From Haloprofundus salinisoli (GTDB lineage Archaea > Halobacteriota > Halobacteria > Halobacteriales > Haloferacaceae): DNA of 64,000 nucleotides. The position numbers and the translations under genes were made by a program. The stretch's first letter is position 1. Each line of letters opens with the position of its first letter. Below are positions 8,189 to 18,181 of this stretch, piece after piece. The DNA lies in NCBI RefSeq assembly GCF_020097815.1, contig NZ_CP083663.1, positions 2,046,001-2,110,000 on the forward strand. Direction: 5' to 3'. The notes beneath the pieces were generated by a model that saw nothing but the letters and a program-made list of their open reading frames with translations, had not been told where the DNA came from and made no database searches.

Positions 8189-9865
8189 TCACTCGACGAG
8201 CTTGAACACCATGACCCCGCGGTTCTCGTAGGCGAGTTCGTACCGTCCCGAGTCGATGAGCTCCTGTTGCATCTCCGCGGACTGGATGTTCTCCATCCCG
8301 CGCACCGAGTACTCGCCCTTCGGGACGTACAGATAATCCGGCGTCGTGCCCGATTCGGTGAGATACTTCGTGAGACACGCTTCGCTCCGACAGGTCGAGA
8401 ACCGATTGAACAGGCCGAGTTGGTGTTGGTACTGCGCCTGCCCGCGCCACTCCACCCCCCACGGACCGACGAGAATCGTCCGGTCGGTGTACAGCGGGAA
8501 CCACTCGGCGGCGTCGCCGACGACGACGAAGGTGGCGTCGGGTTCGGTGTTGGCGTCGACCCACTCCATCGCCTCGACGTCCGAACCGTTGATGAACGCC
8601 GGTTGCGAGGTACTCCCGGCGTGTGAGTCGAGATGTCCGCCCGCGTAGAACACCGAGACGCTCATCCCGAGAATCGCCACGATGAATATCGTCGCCAGTT
8701 CGGCCCGCTTCCGACGCTGCGGCGAGATCGAGAGCCGACGGTACGTCAGCCGAAGCACGTCGAAGATGACGACGGCGGACATCAGCGGCCCGAGGGTGAA
8801 GACGAACCGCGGCTTCGAGACGAAGATGACACAGAGCGCGAACCAGCCGGGGAGGAAGAACTCGCGCCGCCAGGCGAGGTAGACGCCCGAGAAGATGTAC
8901 AGCACGAAGAACAACGAGATGATGATCATCCCGAACGACTGGAGGTTGAACAGTCCCGGACGGATGGAGAACAGCACCGCCGGCGGGTTGAACGACGCCG
9001 ACCCGGGGACGAACGTCGGAACTAGCTCGAACAGTTGCTTGCCGATACCGCCGTGGGTCCCCGCCGCGCCGGCGAAGATGCTGACGCCGTGGTGCGAAAT
9101 CACCGTCAGCCACCACGGTGAAGTGAGCGTGATACCGCCGAGAGCGACGGCCGCTCCTTCGAGCAGTCCGGTGAGGCTTCGGTCGAAGTAGACGAACAGC
9201 CAAATGTACGATAGGCCGAAGAAGGCCGTGTACACCGGATGTGTCAGTATCGTCAGCGCGAACAGCAGTACCGACGGCCACAACCACCGTCGGTCCCGCG
9301 TCGTAAACAGCTTCAACCCGGTGTAGAGACCGCTGTAGAGCCACACCGCGCCGAGCGACCGGACGAACCCGCCGCCGGAGATGTGCCACTGCAGAATCGG
9401 CGGCCCGACGGCGACGAGGATGGCGGCGAGTCCGGCCTGCCGTTCGGACCGCAGCAGTTCGCACGCGAGCAGGTAGAACGGCACGAGATAGACGACGGTC
9501 AGGAATCCGGGCAGATAGCGGCTTATCGTCAGATACGAGAGGCCGAACGCGTCGTGCAGCACCGCGGCGATGTAGAACCCCAACGGCGGGTAGGCGAAGG
9601 GGATTCCCTCCGGCGTGTAGTGCGGGATGACCGCCGGCAGCGCGTACCCCTCGCGGATGATATGCTCGGCCATGTACAGAAAGAGGCCGGCACCGAAGGC
9701 GGGGAACGGGTGCGTGACGACGTAGGCGGTGTACGTCGCCAACGCGACGATAATCGCGGGTGCGAGCCACGCGAACTCGCTGGCGACGGCCTCGATACGG
9801 CCGAATCTCGACGCCTGTCGTCGCCGTACACTGTCCGTGTTCGTCAGTTTTCGTGGGTCCATCAT
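8189..9865 (-). CDS. Polytopic membrane protein, GT-C glycosyltransferase-like
   Basis: The 558 residues contain about ten hydrophobic segments, beginning near residue 33 (FAWLAPAIIVALATYTAYVV). A conserved loop after the second segment (HYTPEGIPFAYPPLGFY) resembles the first extracytoplasmic loop of dolichyl-phosphate-dependent or ArnT/PMT-type GT-C transferases, where an acidic residue usually acts; here the nearest candidates are E and D around residues 85-110. A soluble C-terminal domain (about 430-558) follows the last segment. It lies 6 bp before the end of the arylsulfotransferase-like gene on the same strand and is probably co-transcribed with it. A role in cell-surface glycan modification is an inference. 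Confidence 0.75.
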   Translation of the reverse strand: MMDPRKLTNTDSVRRRQASRFGRIEAVASEFAWLAPAIIVALATYTAYVVTHPFPAFGAGLFLYMAEHIIREGYALPAVIPHYTPEGIPFAYPPLGFYIAAVLHDAFGLSYLTISRYLPGFLTVVYLVPFYLLACELLRSERQAGLAAILVAVGPPILQWHISGGGFVRSLGAVWLYSGLYTGLKLFTTRDRRWLWPSVLLFALTILTHPVYTAFFGLSYIWLFVYFDRSLTGLLEGAAVALGGITLTSPWWLTVISHHGVSIFAGAAGTHGGIGKQLFELVPTFVPGSASFNPPAVLFSIRPGLFNLQSFGMIIISLFFVLYIFSGVYLAWRREFFLPGWFALCVIFVSKPRFVFTLGPLMSAVVIFDVLRLTYRRLSISPQRRKRAELATIFIVAILGMSVSVFYAGGHLDSHAGSTSQPAFINGSDVEAMEWVDANTEPDATFVVVGDAAEWFPLYTDRTILVGPWGVEWRGQAQYQHQLGLFNRFSTCRSEACLTKYLTESGTTPDYLYVPKGEYSVRGMENIQSAEMQQELIDSGRYELAYENRGVMVFKLVE

Positions 9866-9871
9866 CGTCAG

Positions 9872-11248
9872 TTACTTCTTCCGGAGGCGCGCGGGTGTTC
9901 GGAGTTCGAGTCGGTACGGCGACCAGCGCAGTTCGAGGACGGCCCATCCGGTGCCGACGAGCGCGAACGCGAGCAGTGCGCCGGCTTCGAGCGGTCCCAT
10001 CCAGCCGGGAGTCAGATAGACGACACCGTTGAGTAGCGACCCCGGGACGACGCCCCTGACCGCGAGCCACGCCCGCGTCGAGAGCGTCTCGTCGTCGCCG
10101 GCATCGTCGACGGTCCGCGAGGGGAGGCCGAGACTCGCGGCGCTCTCGCCGCCTTCGGACTCGTCGCCGGTTTCGAGGCGTTCGGCCTCGTAGGGGAACG
10201 CTACGTCGACCTGCCAGATTATCTCGCCGTTTCGGTCCACCTCGAAGACGCGGTTACCGTTGGAGTCGGAGACGAGCGTGTGGCCGTTCGGCAAGCGGTC
10301 GGCGTCGCGGGCCCACTGCATCCGCGAATCCTGCCACGTCCACGTCCGGTTCCACGACTCCCCTTCGCGCTGGTACTCGACCACGCGGTTGTTCTCGGAG
10401 TCGGCGACCAGGACGGCCGGTCCGCCATTCTCCTCGGGGATGTAGTCGGGGTTGTGCTGCTCGTACAGCGTCTCGTAGTCGTCCTCGGCACCGAGCGTCC
10501 AGTTCTCCTGCAGGCCGGTCTGGGGGTCCAAGAAGACGACGCGGTCCTGATTGCGGAGGCTGACCATCAGGCGACCGTCGTCGAGTACCTCGACGTCGTT
10601 GATGTGGGTCCAGTCGCGGGGGAACTCCCCGCCGCTCTCGAGCGGGAACTCCTGTTGGGCCTCCCACTCCCAGGTCGTCAGCCCCGTCTCGGCGTCGAAG
10701 ACGAATACCCGGTCGCGGTGGATGTCGGCGACGGCGTAATGGGTCTCGTTGACACGGTCGACGTCGTGCCACCGCGTCGAGTGCTTGTGCGGCGTGATAC
10801 GCGAGTAGATGCGCTCCGTCTCATCCGTCGAGAGGTTCACCCGTTCGACGACGTTTCGGGTGCAGACGGTCGTCGCCGAGCACTCCTCGCCGCTGAGGTG
10901 CATCGACGCGGTGTACAGCACCGTGTACTCGCCCTCCGGACTGGGGTCGACGTCCCAGTACCGGTTGTACGTGTCATTGTAGTACAGCGTCGACCCGTCG
11001 GCGTCGAACGCAACGAGTTCGGAGTTCGTCCGCGGCGTGTCGCCCTCGTCGGCGAGAACGGCGCTCGAATCGGTCGCGATGACGGTCGTCCCGTTCGCGG
11101 GCGGGACCTCGGTGCTCGCGCCGTCGAGGAACACGCCGGCGGCGTCGCCGCCGCTCGCGCCGGCAGTCTGTTGGCCGACGACGAGCGTCAGCGCCGAGAG
11201 AACGACGACGGACGCGAGCACCAGACGAGAGGCCGTTCTGGACGTCAT
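9872..11248 (-). CDS. Arylsulfotransferase (ASST)-like exported protein
   Basis: A protein of 458 residues from ATG 11248-11246 with an N-terminal signal or anchor (TASRLVLASVVVLSALTLVV), a six-bladed-propeller-like body and a C-terminal membrane helix near residues 415-440. Propeller strands carry recurring patterns such as HINDVEVLDDGRLMVS, VADSENNRVVEY and LPNGHTLVSDSNGNRVFEV, typical of ASST and PQQ-like propellers. WHDVDRVNETHY gives a histidine comparable with ASST active-site histidines, but catalysis is not certain. A possible start at GTG 11410 would add 54 residues and would sit only a few bases after the promoter at 11437-11448, so the longer form cannot be excluded. It forms an apparent operon with the GT-C-like gene downstream. 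Confidence 0.75.
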   Translation of the reverse strand: MTSRTASRLVLASVVVLSALTLVVGQQTAGASGGDAAGVFLDGASTEVPPANGTTVIATDSSAVLADEGDTPRTNSELVAFDADGSTLYYNDTYNRYWDVDPSPEGEYTVLYTASMHLSGEECSATTVCTRNVVERVNLSTDETERIYSRITPHKHSTRWHDVDRVNETHYAVADIHRDRVFVFDAETGLTTWEWEAQQEFPLESGGEFPRDWTHINDVEVLDDGRLMVSLRNQDRVVFLDPQTGLQENWTLGAEDDYETLYEQHNPDYIPEENGGPAVLVADSENNRVVEYQREGESWNRTWTWQDSRMQWARDADRLPNGHTLVSDSNGNRVFEVDRNGEIIWQVDVAFPYEAERLETGDESEGGESAASLGLPSRTVDDAGDDETLSTRAWLAVRGVVPGSLLNGVVYLTPGWMGPLEAGALLAFALVGTGWAVLELRWSPYRLELRTPARLRKK

Positions 11249-11780
11249 CTCAGACACCGACCCGGAGCGACCGAAGACGTTCGGGACGGCTGCGTCTCCT
11301 CGTCCGCGCTCCGCCGATGCGAGTTGCGGACCGACGAGCGCGGGCGGCGACGGGAGGGGTCCGCCGCCGATGCGCGACGGGACGCTTTCCCGTCGGTCGA
11401 AGACGTTCACTCATTCACTCCCCGTTTCGTCTTTCGACATAATAATCGACCCTATCGTTGCCGTGAGTTTTCTCCTGTTTCACTCAGCCTGCGGAGGACA
11501 CCCGTTTCGGGAAACGTCCAATTGAGGCGCGAGCGAGTCGCGGTCAGAGTCCGGTTTGAGGCGCTGTCGTCGCTCGGCCCGTCGTAGGAACTCCCTACGC
11601 CCGGCCGGAGGCGGACCCGTCGTTTCGCCCGGACGCGGCAACGACCCGTAGAGAGCGACTGACGCGGCGACGCACGCCGTCTCTCGGGCCGGGGGGTTCA
11701 CCCCGTCTCCGTGGTGCCGTCCGTTCGGTCCGTCCGCAGTCTCACCACACCTTCGCCCGGAAACGGCGCGTTGCGGTCGT
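11249..11780 (-). promoter_or_regulatory. Intergenic region with TATA box for the ASST-like gene
   Basis: On the minus strand ATTATTATG (11446-11438) is a good TATA box, predicting a transcript start near 11415. Between 11480 and 11780 there is only a low-quality minus-strand frame rich in Arg, Pro and Gly with no recognisable protein; I treat it as noncoding. The stretch also serves as the downstream region of the ABC permease gene. Confidence 0.45.
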
Positions 11781-13037
11781 TTACTCGTGTCTGAGTGCAT
11801 CTATCGGGTCGACTGTCGACGCGCTCCAGGCGGGGTAGAGGCCGGCGAACACGCCGACGAGAGGCCCGACCACGACGGCGACGACGAACCAGAGCGGTCG
11901 AATCCGAAGGGGGAGGTCTATGAGCACCGTCGCGGCGTAGCCGCCGCTGATACCCACCAGCGCGCCGAAGACGGAACCGAACAGCCCCAGCAGTATCGCC
12001 TCCAGGAGGAACAACTCCATGATGTCGCGGCGCTTGGCACCGACGGCTTTCATGATGCCGATTTCTCGAGTCCGCTCGGTGACGCTGACGAGCATGATGT
12101 TCGCGATGCCGATAGCACCGACGACGAGCGAGATGACCGCGATACCGGTGATGTAGGCGGTGAACGTGCTGCTGACCTGTCGAATCTGGTCGACGAGCTG
12201 GTCGTACGTCGTCACCTCGAACTGGTAGCCCTCGGCTTTGAGCACCCGCGCGTCGGAGCGTTCGGTGAGATACGAGATGATGCGACCTTGTACCGCTTCT
12301 ATCTCCTGGATGCTGCCGGCGCTGACGAGCACCTGCGAGTACACTCGCTGTTGCTGTTGCGTGTTCGGGCTGATGACCGTCCGCTCGTAGAACGGATTCG
12401 TCGGCCCGTAGATACTCGGCTGTGCGCCGCCGGTGAGTGCGCCCGCCCCGTCTTGGGACGTCTCCGCGATACCGACGACGGTGGCGTTTATGGGTTGGCC
12501 GTTCGCCGCGCGCGTGAGTGTGATGTTCTCGCCGACGGTGACGTTCTCGGCGAACATCTGCGCCGCCGGACGGTTCAACACCACCTCCCGTTGACCGGGA
12601 CGAAACGCTCTCCCCTCGACGATCTGCTGGCCTTTCAGCTCGAAGTACTGCGGCCTCGACACCGTCACCCACTGTCTTCCCACCGAATCGTTTCTGTACC
12701 GCACCTGCGCGGTCGCGATACCCCCGACGGGGACGGCGGCGGCGACGCCCTCTACCTGCCGAATCTGGTCGACGTCGTACTGCGTGAACACCGCCTGTCC
12801 GCCCTGGCCGAGCTGCGGGATGTCGCCTTGCGTCTGCGAGGACGCCGAGACGTACATCACGTCCTGATTGTTGCCGGCGATGGTGTTGACGATGTCCGCC
12901 TGCAGGCTCGCCCCGAGGGTGACGAACGCGATGACCGCGGCGACGCCGATGATGACGCCGAGCGTTGTCAGCGTCGAGCGGAGTTTGTGTCCGACGATGC
13001 TCCGCCAGCTCATCCGGAGGCACTCTAGGAGGTCCAC
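11781..13037 (-). CDS. ABC transporter permease, MacB/FtsX family
   Basis: A 418-residue membrane protein with the MacB layout: one N-terminal helix (LRSTLTTLGVIIGVAAVIAFV, given in part, about residues 17-40), a large extracytoplasmic domain (about 45-270), and three C-terminal helices separated by the FtsX motif ITGIAVISLVVGAIGIANIM and the conserved MKAVGAKRRDI loop. It ends with SASTVDPIDALRHE, the typical family C-terminus. MacB-type complexes couple ATP hydrolysis to movement of the outer domain and export substrates or peptides. It overlaps the ATP-binding gene by 13 bp, so the two are translationally coupled. Confidence 0.92.
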   Translation of the reverse strand: MDLLECLRMSWRSIVGHKLRSTLTTLGVIIGVAAVIAFVTLGASLQADIVNTIAGNNQDVMYVSASSQTQGDIPQLGQGGQAVFTQYDVDQIRQVEGVAAAVPVGGIATAQVRYRNDSVGRQWVTVSRPQYFELKGQQIVEGRAFRPGQREVVLNRPAAQMFAENVTVGENITLTRAANGQPINATVVGIAETSQDGAGALTGGAQPSIYGPTNPFYERTVISPNTQQQQRVYSQVLVSAGSIQEIEAVQGRIISYLTERSDARVLKAEGYQFEVTTYDQLVDQIRQVSSTFTAYITGIAVISLVVGAIGIANIMLVSVTERTREIGIMKAVGAKRRDIMELFLLEAILLGLFGSVFGALVGISGGYAATVLIDLPLRIRPLWFVVAVVVGPLVGVFAGLYPAWSASTVDPIDALRHE

Positions 13038-13828
13038 GCTTCACCCTCCGTGGCTTCCTCACCGGGGTTCTGGACGGGCTCGGTCTCGTCTACGGATGGA
13101 ATCCGACGTTGGTCTCTGAGTTCCTCGACGCGTTCTATCTCGCCGTCGAGGACGTGGACGATTCGCTCGGCGTGTTCGGCGATGTCCCGTTCGTGAGTTA
13201 CCATCAGAATCGTGTTCCCGCGCTGGTACAGCTCCTCGAACAGATGCATTATCTGCCGACTCGTCTCGCTGTCGAGGCTGCCGGTCGGCTCGTCCGCAAG
13301 GATGATCGCCGGGTCGTTGACGAGCGCGCGGGCGATGGAGACGCGCTGACGCTGGCCGCCGGAGAGCTCCGTCGGCTTGTGGTCGACCCGGTCCGCCAGT
13401 CCGACGTCGGCTAAGAGCGATTCGGCTCGCTCCGTCCGTTCCTCCCGCGGAACGTTGCGGAACGACAGCGGCATGGCGACGTTCTCCAGCGCCGTCAACC
13501 GCGGCATCAAGTTGAACGTCTGAAAGACGAATCCGATCTTTTCGCCGCGAATGTTCGCCCGCTCGGAGTCCGAAAGCTTCGTCACGTTCGTCCCGTCGAT
13601 ACGTATCTCGCCCGCCGTGGGCGTGTCTAAACAGCCGATGAGGTTGAGAAGCGTACTTTTGCCGGAGCCGCTCGGTCCCATGATGCTCGTGTACGACCCC
13701 CGCGGCACTTTCAGGGAGACGTCGTCGAGCACCGGCACCGGTTCGCCGAGTTCGTAGACTTTGTACGCCCCCGACAGTGACACGACGGTGTCCTCAGTCG
13801 GTCTCCCACCGTCGGTGTGCGCGTCCAT
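13025..13828 (-). CDS. ABC transporter ATP-binding protein, MacB/LolD family
   Basis: A 267-residue ATPase from ATG 13828-13826 (MDAHTDGG). It has the Walker A GPSGSGKST, Q-loop VFQTFNLMPRLTALENV, signature LSGGQRQRVSIARAL, Walker B IILADEPTGSLD and H-loop VTHE motifs in normal order. The VFQTFNLMPRLT form and the short spacing are typical of the MacB/LolD group. It powers the permease encoded immediately downstream with 13 bp overlap. The acidic C-terminal tail after about residue 235 is a common haloarchaeal extension. Substrate unknown. Confidence 0.93.
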   Translation of the reverse strand: MDAHTDGGRPTEDTVVSLSGAYKVYELGEPVPVLDDVSLKVPRGSYTSIMGPSGSGKSTLLNLIGCLDTPTAGEIRIDGTNVTKLSDSERANIRGEKIGFVFQTFNLMPRLTALENVAMPLSFRNVPREERTERAESLLADVGLADRVDHKPTELSGGQRQRVSIARALVNDPAIILADEPTGSLDSETSRQIMHLFEELYQRGNTILMVTHERDIAEHAERIVHVLDGEIERVEELRDQRRIPSVDETEPVQNPGEEATEGEAWTS

Positions 13829-13961
13829 GTACGCTAAACGAGCGTCGGGCACAAAAGATGTAGTGGCTGTCGCAGGTCGATATCGGGCCCGTTCGACGGT
13901 TAACGCCTCACTATCGGAGACGTTTCGGCGTCGGGACTCCTATTCAGTTGTCATATTGTGG

Positions 13962-14567
13962 CTACGCGCGAACGTCCTCGTCTTCGTCGTCGAGGTCCTG
14001 CAGCCCCGGCGCGGCGCGAACGTCGACGTCCTCGGGTTCCTCTTGGCCGCCGACGCGGAGTTCGCCGTCGTCGCCTTCGACGTACACGTCGTCGGCGAAG
14101 CCGCCTTGGGCGTACGGGTGTTCTGGGTCGTCGAGTTTCTCCGGCGTCGACGGCGCGTCGGGAATCTCGCGGCTCCGGAACGTGCCCAGCGGGTCGGCGA
14201 TAGTGATGTCGTACCGCTGGAAGAACTCCTCGTAGCGCTCGTAGTGAGCTTCGAGTTCGTCGGTCGGAATCTCCATCATCTCGGTCCAGCCGTGGTTGTA
14301 GAAGTCGAAGTTCGCTTGAACGTGGGTGATTTCGCGCGCCTCCGCCTCGGGGAAGCCAGCGTCGAGCGCGGCGACGTACGTGTCGAACGTGCAGTCGAAG
14401 AACGCCTCCATGTGCGGTTCGCGCTCCTCGCGCCGGCCTTCCTCGGCTTTCTTGCCGAAGATGTTCACGTGAAGGTCGACGAGTTTTCTCGTGGCGATGT
14501 CGCCGACGACCGGCATAGTGAGCGCCTGCTTGGCGGCGAAGTGGCGGACGTTCTGACGGAGTTTCAT
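13962..14567 (-). CDS. Conserved haloarchaeal protein (DUF6149-like)
   Basis: A 201-residue soluble protein starting MKLRQNVRHFAAKQAL. The first 130 residues are largely helical and contain the segment HVQANFDFYNHGWTEMMEIP, which I associate with the haloarchaeal family DUF6149; the last 60 residues are an acidic tail (PEDVDVRAAPGLQDLDDEDED). No cofactor motif or membrane segment is visible, and no function is known to me. It stands alone between the ABC transporter genes and a divergent small membrane protein. Confidence 0.75.
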   Translation of the reverse strand: MKLRQNVRHFAAKQALTMPVVGDIATRKLVDLHVNIFGKKAEEGRREEREPHMEAFFDCTFDTYVAALDAGFPEAEAREITHVQANFDFYNHGWTEMMEIPTDELEAHYERYEEFFQRYDITIADPLGTFRSREIPDAPSTPEKLDDPEHPYAQGGFADDVYVEGDDGELRVGGQEEPEDVDVRAAPGLQDLDDEDEDVRA

Positions 14568-14741
14568 AGCGGGCCGTTAGAACCCGATTGACTTCAACTA
14601 CACGCGTATCCGCGCGGACGGCGTACTGGCCGACTTTGCAGGCCGATTCGTCAAACGAGAGGACCTTCCGGAAAATGACGAACGAACAACAGAAACTGTG
14701 TTCTGGTCATCTTTTTGACCGTCACCCGCGTTCCGTCTGTC

Positions 14742-15008
14742 GTGGCAAACACTCTACGGACGGCGCGCGACCTCCTCGATTCGACGGCCGCGCCGACCGA
14801 TAGCGACCCGCTCGTCGTGCTCGTCCTTTATATCGGGTTAACCGTCGTTTGCGTGCTCGGACTCGGAGCGACGGTCGCAGTGACGATGCCGTACCTCGAC
14901 AGACCCGGGTCGTTCGCCCTGGCGCTTCTCGTCGGGTTCCCCCTCGCCTTCGCGCTTCCGGGTGTGTTGATGCGCCGGGCCGAACGGTTCCTCGGTCGAA
15001 GACAGTGA
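14742..15008 (+). CDS. Small membrane protein with two TM helices
   Basis: An 88-residue protein starting at GTG 14742 (VANTLRTARDLL). Two hydrophobic helices (PLVVLVLYIGLTVVCVLGLG and FALALLVGFPLAFALPGVLM, around residues 22-45 and 56-76) are joined by a short loop, and the C-terminus is basic (RRAERFLGRRQ), placing it in the cytoplasm. A TTG nine codons upstream is possible but less likely. Function unknown. Confidence 0.6.
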   Translation: MANTLRTARDLLDSTAAPTDSDPLVVLVLYIGLTVVCVLGLGATVAVTMPYLDRPGSFALALLVGFPLAFALPGVLMRRAERFLGRRQ

Positions 15009-15139
15009 GAGGCGGTCGCCGTCAACGTAGCCTCATCTCCCGAGTGTCACCGTCTCACCCTCGTTTCGAGGCGTTCGGGGGTGAAATCTGCATAAGTGGA
15101 TAGCAACCCACATTAACCCTCGTTACGAACCTCTCTCAC

Positions 15140-16378
15140 ATGACCGAATCGTACGTGATTATCGGCGACGGTATCGCGGGGAGTTCCGCGGCGGAGACGC
15201 TCCGCGAGGAGGCACCGGACGCCGAAGTCACCGTTATCACGGACGAGGGTGAAGCCCTCTACAATCGAATTCTCATCAAAGAGTTCGCCAAAGGCAAACT
15301 GCCGGAGGCACCCATCTCGATTCACGACGAGTCGTGGTACGACGAGCGCGACATCGACCTGCGCCTCAACACGCACGTCAAGAACATCGACCCCGACGCC
15401 CACGAGATCACGACGCACGAAGAGGAGACGCTGGCGTACGACAAACTGCTCGTCGCCACCGGCGGCACGCCGACGCAACTGCCCGTCGACAACTCCGACG
15501 CCGAGGGCATCCACCACTTCTGGACGTTCCAGGACGCCCGGCGAATCCGCGAGAGCGCCGACGCGGGCGAGAGCGCCGTCATCGTCGGTGCCGGCCTCCT
15601 CGGCATCGACCTCGCTGCCATCTGCGGCGCGCAGGGCGTCTCCGCGAAGTACCTGATGCGCGGCAACGCCTGGTGGCGCTACGCGCTCTCGGAGGAGGGC
15701 GCAGAGATTATGCACGAGGCGATGCGCGACGTGGGCGTCGAACCCGTCTTCGACAGCGGCGTCGACCACTTCGAGGTCGACGACGACGGGCATATCACCG
15801 GTGCAGTCGACCCGAACGGCGACCACTACGACTGCGACTGGGCGGGCGTCGCCATTGGTCTGAACTTCAACACCGAGATTCTGCAGGGCACGGACGTCAA
15901 GCAGGACGACGGCGTCGTCGTCGACCAGTACATGCAGTCGAGCGTCGACGACATCTACGCGGCGGGTGACCTGACGCGCTTCTACGACACCCTCCTCGGC
16001 GAGTACGCCCAGAACGGGTCGTGGGGGAGCGCGCGCGAACAGGGTTCCATCGCGGGCTACAACATGGTCCACGGCGAGGAGAAGGAGTTCCGCTGGGTCT
16101 CGTCGTACTCCATCACTCACTTCGACTTCCCGTTTCTCTCGTTCGGCCACCCGACCATCGGCGACGAGGAAGCAGAGCGCAAGTACTCCGACACCGAGTG
16201 GCGGCGCATCGCGTTCAAGGACGGCAAAGTCGTCGGCGGCGTCCTCATCGGCGACCTCTCCGCGCAGAGCGCGCTGAAGAAACTGATGCGCGAAGAGCGC
16301 GTCGTCGCCGACCAGGCCGAGGTCCTCCTCGAAAAGCAAATCGACCTCGACGACCTCGCGGCCACCCAAGAGCAGTAA
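15140..16378 (+). CDS. FAD/NAD(P)-dependent oxidoreductase (NirB-N/rubredoxin reductase type)
   Basis: A 412-residue flavoprotein of the pyridine nucleotide-disulphide oxidoreductase superfamily. It begins MTESYVIIGDGIAGSSAAETL (GxGxxG-type FAD motif), has the ATGGTPTQLP segment near residue 110, a second dinucleotide fold VIVGAGLLGIDLA near residue 150 for NAD(P)H, and the C-terminal FAD motif DIYAAGDLTRF near residue 270. There is no CxxxxC redox pair, so it resembles NADH oxidase, rubredoxin reductase or the N-terminal part of NirB. Electron acceptor unknown. A 130-bp leader precedes it. Confidence 0.88.
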   Translation: MTESYVIIGDGIAGSSAAETLREEAPDAEVTVITDEGEALYNRILIKEFAKGKLPEAPISIHDESWYDERDIDLRLNTHVKNIDPDAHEITTHEEETLAYDKLLVATGGTPTQLPVDNSDAEGIHHFWTFQDARRIRESADAGESAVIVGAGLLGIDLAAICGAQGVSAKYLMRGNAWWRYALSEEGAEIMHEAMRDVGVEPVFDSGVDHFEVDDDGHITGAVDPNGDHYDCDWAGVAIGLNFNTEILQGTDVKQDDGVVVDQYMQSSVDDIYAAGDLTRFYDTLLGEYAQNGSWGSAREQGSIAGYNMVHGEEKEFRWVSSYSITHFDFPFLSFGHPTIGDEEAERKYSDTEWRRIAFKDGKVVGGVLIGDLSAQSALKKLMREERVVADQAEVLLEKQIDLDDLAATQEQ

Positions 16379-16467
16379 GCCGCCTCTCTCCGCCGGTTCT
16401 CTCTCTCTCTTTCGCAACCGTTAGCGCTGCCAAAAGATTCATAATTGTCCGTGTTAATAGTTGCCAC

Positions 16468-16677
16468 ATGGCACAGTCGACGAATACGACGGTCGCCGCG
16501 ACGCGAACGGAGACGGTTCCGGCCGGTGCGCGCGTGCGTCATTTCGACGAACTAGACGAGAGCGCCCAGCAACTCGTCCTCGAAGCAGCGAACGGCCAGC
16601 TAACGAACACCGCCACCGTCTCCGACCTCCGGAGCGGAGACATCGTCGTTTTCACCGACTACTACCGGGTTCACTGA
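16468..16677 (+). CDS. Small haloarchaeal protein
   Basis: A 69-residue protein from ATG 16468 ([15 protein letters not shown]). The sequence [18 protein letters not shown] followed by a short beta-rich end ([11 protein letters not shown]) matches a pattern I have seen in small haloarchaeal proteins of unknown function. An AT-rich stretch (TTCATAATTG) about 30 bp upstream is a plausible promoter element. No metal ligands, no membrane segment. Confidence 0.6.
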   Translation: MAQSTNTTVAATRTETVPAGARVRHFDELDESAQQLVLEAANGQLTNTATVSDLRSGDIVVFTDYYRVH

Positions 16678-16730
16678 CCGAGTCACGCCGGACCGAAGCC
16701 GTTTTCGGACGACGACGACGACAGGGAGGT

Positions 16731-17147
16731 ATGCAAGGCGGTGGCTCAACCGACATGACCCTCGCGTTCGAGTTGGAGGCGCTGAAGCGCCTGGCCGACC
16801 CGAACATGGTGTTCAACGACGCCAGACAGTGGACCAAATACGTCGGCGTCGTCAGCGAGAAACCGACGTACGTCGTGACGAACTTCACGCGCAAAGAGCG
16901 CATCCGACAGGATTTCTTCTCGGGGCCGCGCGGTGTCGAGGAGAGTCTCGAAAACGTCAAGCGCCAGTTCGACACCGACCGGCACGTGTTCGTCGGCACG
17001 ACCGACGAGGACCGCGAACTCGCGGAGGCGACCGACTGGGAGTATCTCCCGCTCGAACAGGCCACGGAGGCGGCGGGGTGGGACCTCGCGGGCGACGCCC
17101 CCGAGGAGGACCCCTTCGACGGCGAGACGCGCGACGACTGGCCGTAG
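16731..17147 (+). CDS. Conserved haloarchaeal protein (DUF7124-like)
   Basis: A 138-residue protein starting at ATG 16731 after GGGAGGT, a good ribosome-binding site. It reads [24 protein letters not shown], then [29 protein letters not shown] (quoted in part), a highly conserved-looking core of beta strand plus basic helix, and [22 protein letters not shown] associate it with the haloarchaeal family DUF7124. Function unknown; the RKxRIRQDFF segment could bind nucleic acid or a nucleotide, but this is only a guess. Followed by mptA in the same direction, with 107 bp between. Confidence 0.72.
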   Translation: MQGGGSTDMTLAFELEALKRLADPNMVFNDARQWTKYVGVVSEKPTYVVTNFTRKERIRQDFFSGPRGVEESLENVKRQFDTDRHVFVGTTDEDRELAEATDWEYLPLEQATEAAGWDLAGDAPEEDPFDGETRDDWP

Positions 17148-17254
17148 GCGGTCGAAGCTCCGCTCTGACTTCCGACCGACGGTGGCTACCGCCGCACATC
17201 CATCGAGTGACAGTATCGAAAGCACTAATCGCGGACGGTTCTTGGACACCGATA

Positions 17255-18181
17255 ATGAGCCACCAGTTACCTGACGTACAGGCAAGCCAGCCCGACGTCA
17301 CCGTCGGACTCAGTCAGGTCGGCGTCACGGGCGTCGAGAAACTCGTCAAACTCGCCCGAGACGGCAAGCGACCCATCGTCCTGATGGCCGACTTCGAGGT
17401 GTTCGTCGACCTGCCGGCGAGCCGCAAGGGTGCGGACATGAGCCGCAACATGGAGGTCATCGACGAGACTCTGGAAGCGGCCGTCGAGGAACCGAGTTAC
17501 CGAGTCGAAGACGTCTGCGGCGACGCCGCCGAACGACTGCTCGAAAAACACGACTACACCTCCACCGCCGAGATTCGGATGACCGCCGAACTCGTCATGC
17601 GCGAGCGGACCCCCGCCAGCGACAAACAGACCCAGGGTACCGCGACCATCATCGCCAGCGCCGTCGCCACCGAGGAGGGGACTCACGAGGAGATCGGCGC
17701 GCGCGTCACCGGCATGACCGTCTGTCCCTGCTCGCAGGGGATGTCCGCATCCCGCGCCCGCGAGGAACTCGTCGACCTCGGCGTCGACGACGAGACGGTC
17801 GAGGCGTTTCTCGACGCCGTCCCGCAGCCGGGTCACTCCCAGCGCGGTCACGCCACGTTCACCGTGACGAGCGAGGGGTCGCCCGACGTGGACCTGATGG
17901 ACATCATCGACGTCGCCCGCGACTCGATGAGCGCGCGCATCTACAACCTCGCCAAGCGCCCCGACGAGGACCACATGACCTACCACGCGCACGCGAACGC
18001 GAAGTTCGTCGAGGACTGCGTGCGCTCGATGGCCGAGGACGCCGTCGACCGGTTCGACCAGCTACCGGACGACGCCGTCATCCACATGAAGCAGTCGAAC
18101 GACGAGTCCATCCACCAGCACAACGCCCACGCCGAGCGAGAAGTGACGATGCAGCAGCTGCGCAGCGAACTCGACATCTAG
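17255..18181 (+). CDS. mptA: GTP cyclohydrolase IV (MptA)
   Basis: The first enzyme of archaeal tetrahydromethanopterin/folate-type pterin synthesis: an Fe(II)-dependent enzyme converting GTP to 7,8-dihydroneopterin 2',3'-cyclic phosphate. The 308 residues begin at ATG 17255 ([15 protein letters not shown]) and show the COG1469 features: [23 protein letters not shown] (in part), GMTVCPCSQ with the active-site Cys, and [14 protein letters not shown] with metal-ligand histidines. The length matches the family. Its stop codon overlaps the stop of the convergent TrmB-type regulator by 4 bp. Confidence 0.93.
   Translation: MSHQLPDVQASQPDVTVGLSQVGVTGVEKLVKLARDGKRPIVLMADFEVFVDLPASRKGADMSRNMEVIDETLEAAVEEPSYRVEDVCGDAAERLLEKHDYTSTAEIRMTAELVMRERTPASDKQTQGTATIIASAVATEEGTHEEIGARVTGMTVCPCSQGMSASRAREELVDLGVDDETVEAFLDAVPQPGHSQRGHATFTVTSEGSPDVDLMDIIDVARDSMSARIYNLAKRPDEDHMTYHAHANAKFVEDCVRSMAEDAVDRFDQLPDDAVIHMKQSNDESIHQHNAHAEREVTMQQLRSELDI

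Noticed and set aside
11480-11800. Minus-strand frame of 106 codons between the ASST-like gene and the ABC permease
   Set aside because: Arg/Pro/Gly-rich, no motif, overlaps the 3' end of the permease gene region, and no promoter or ribosome-binding site was visible.
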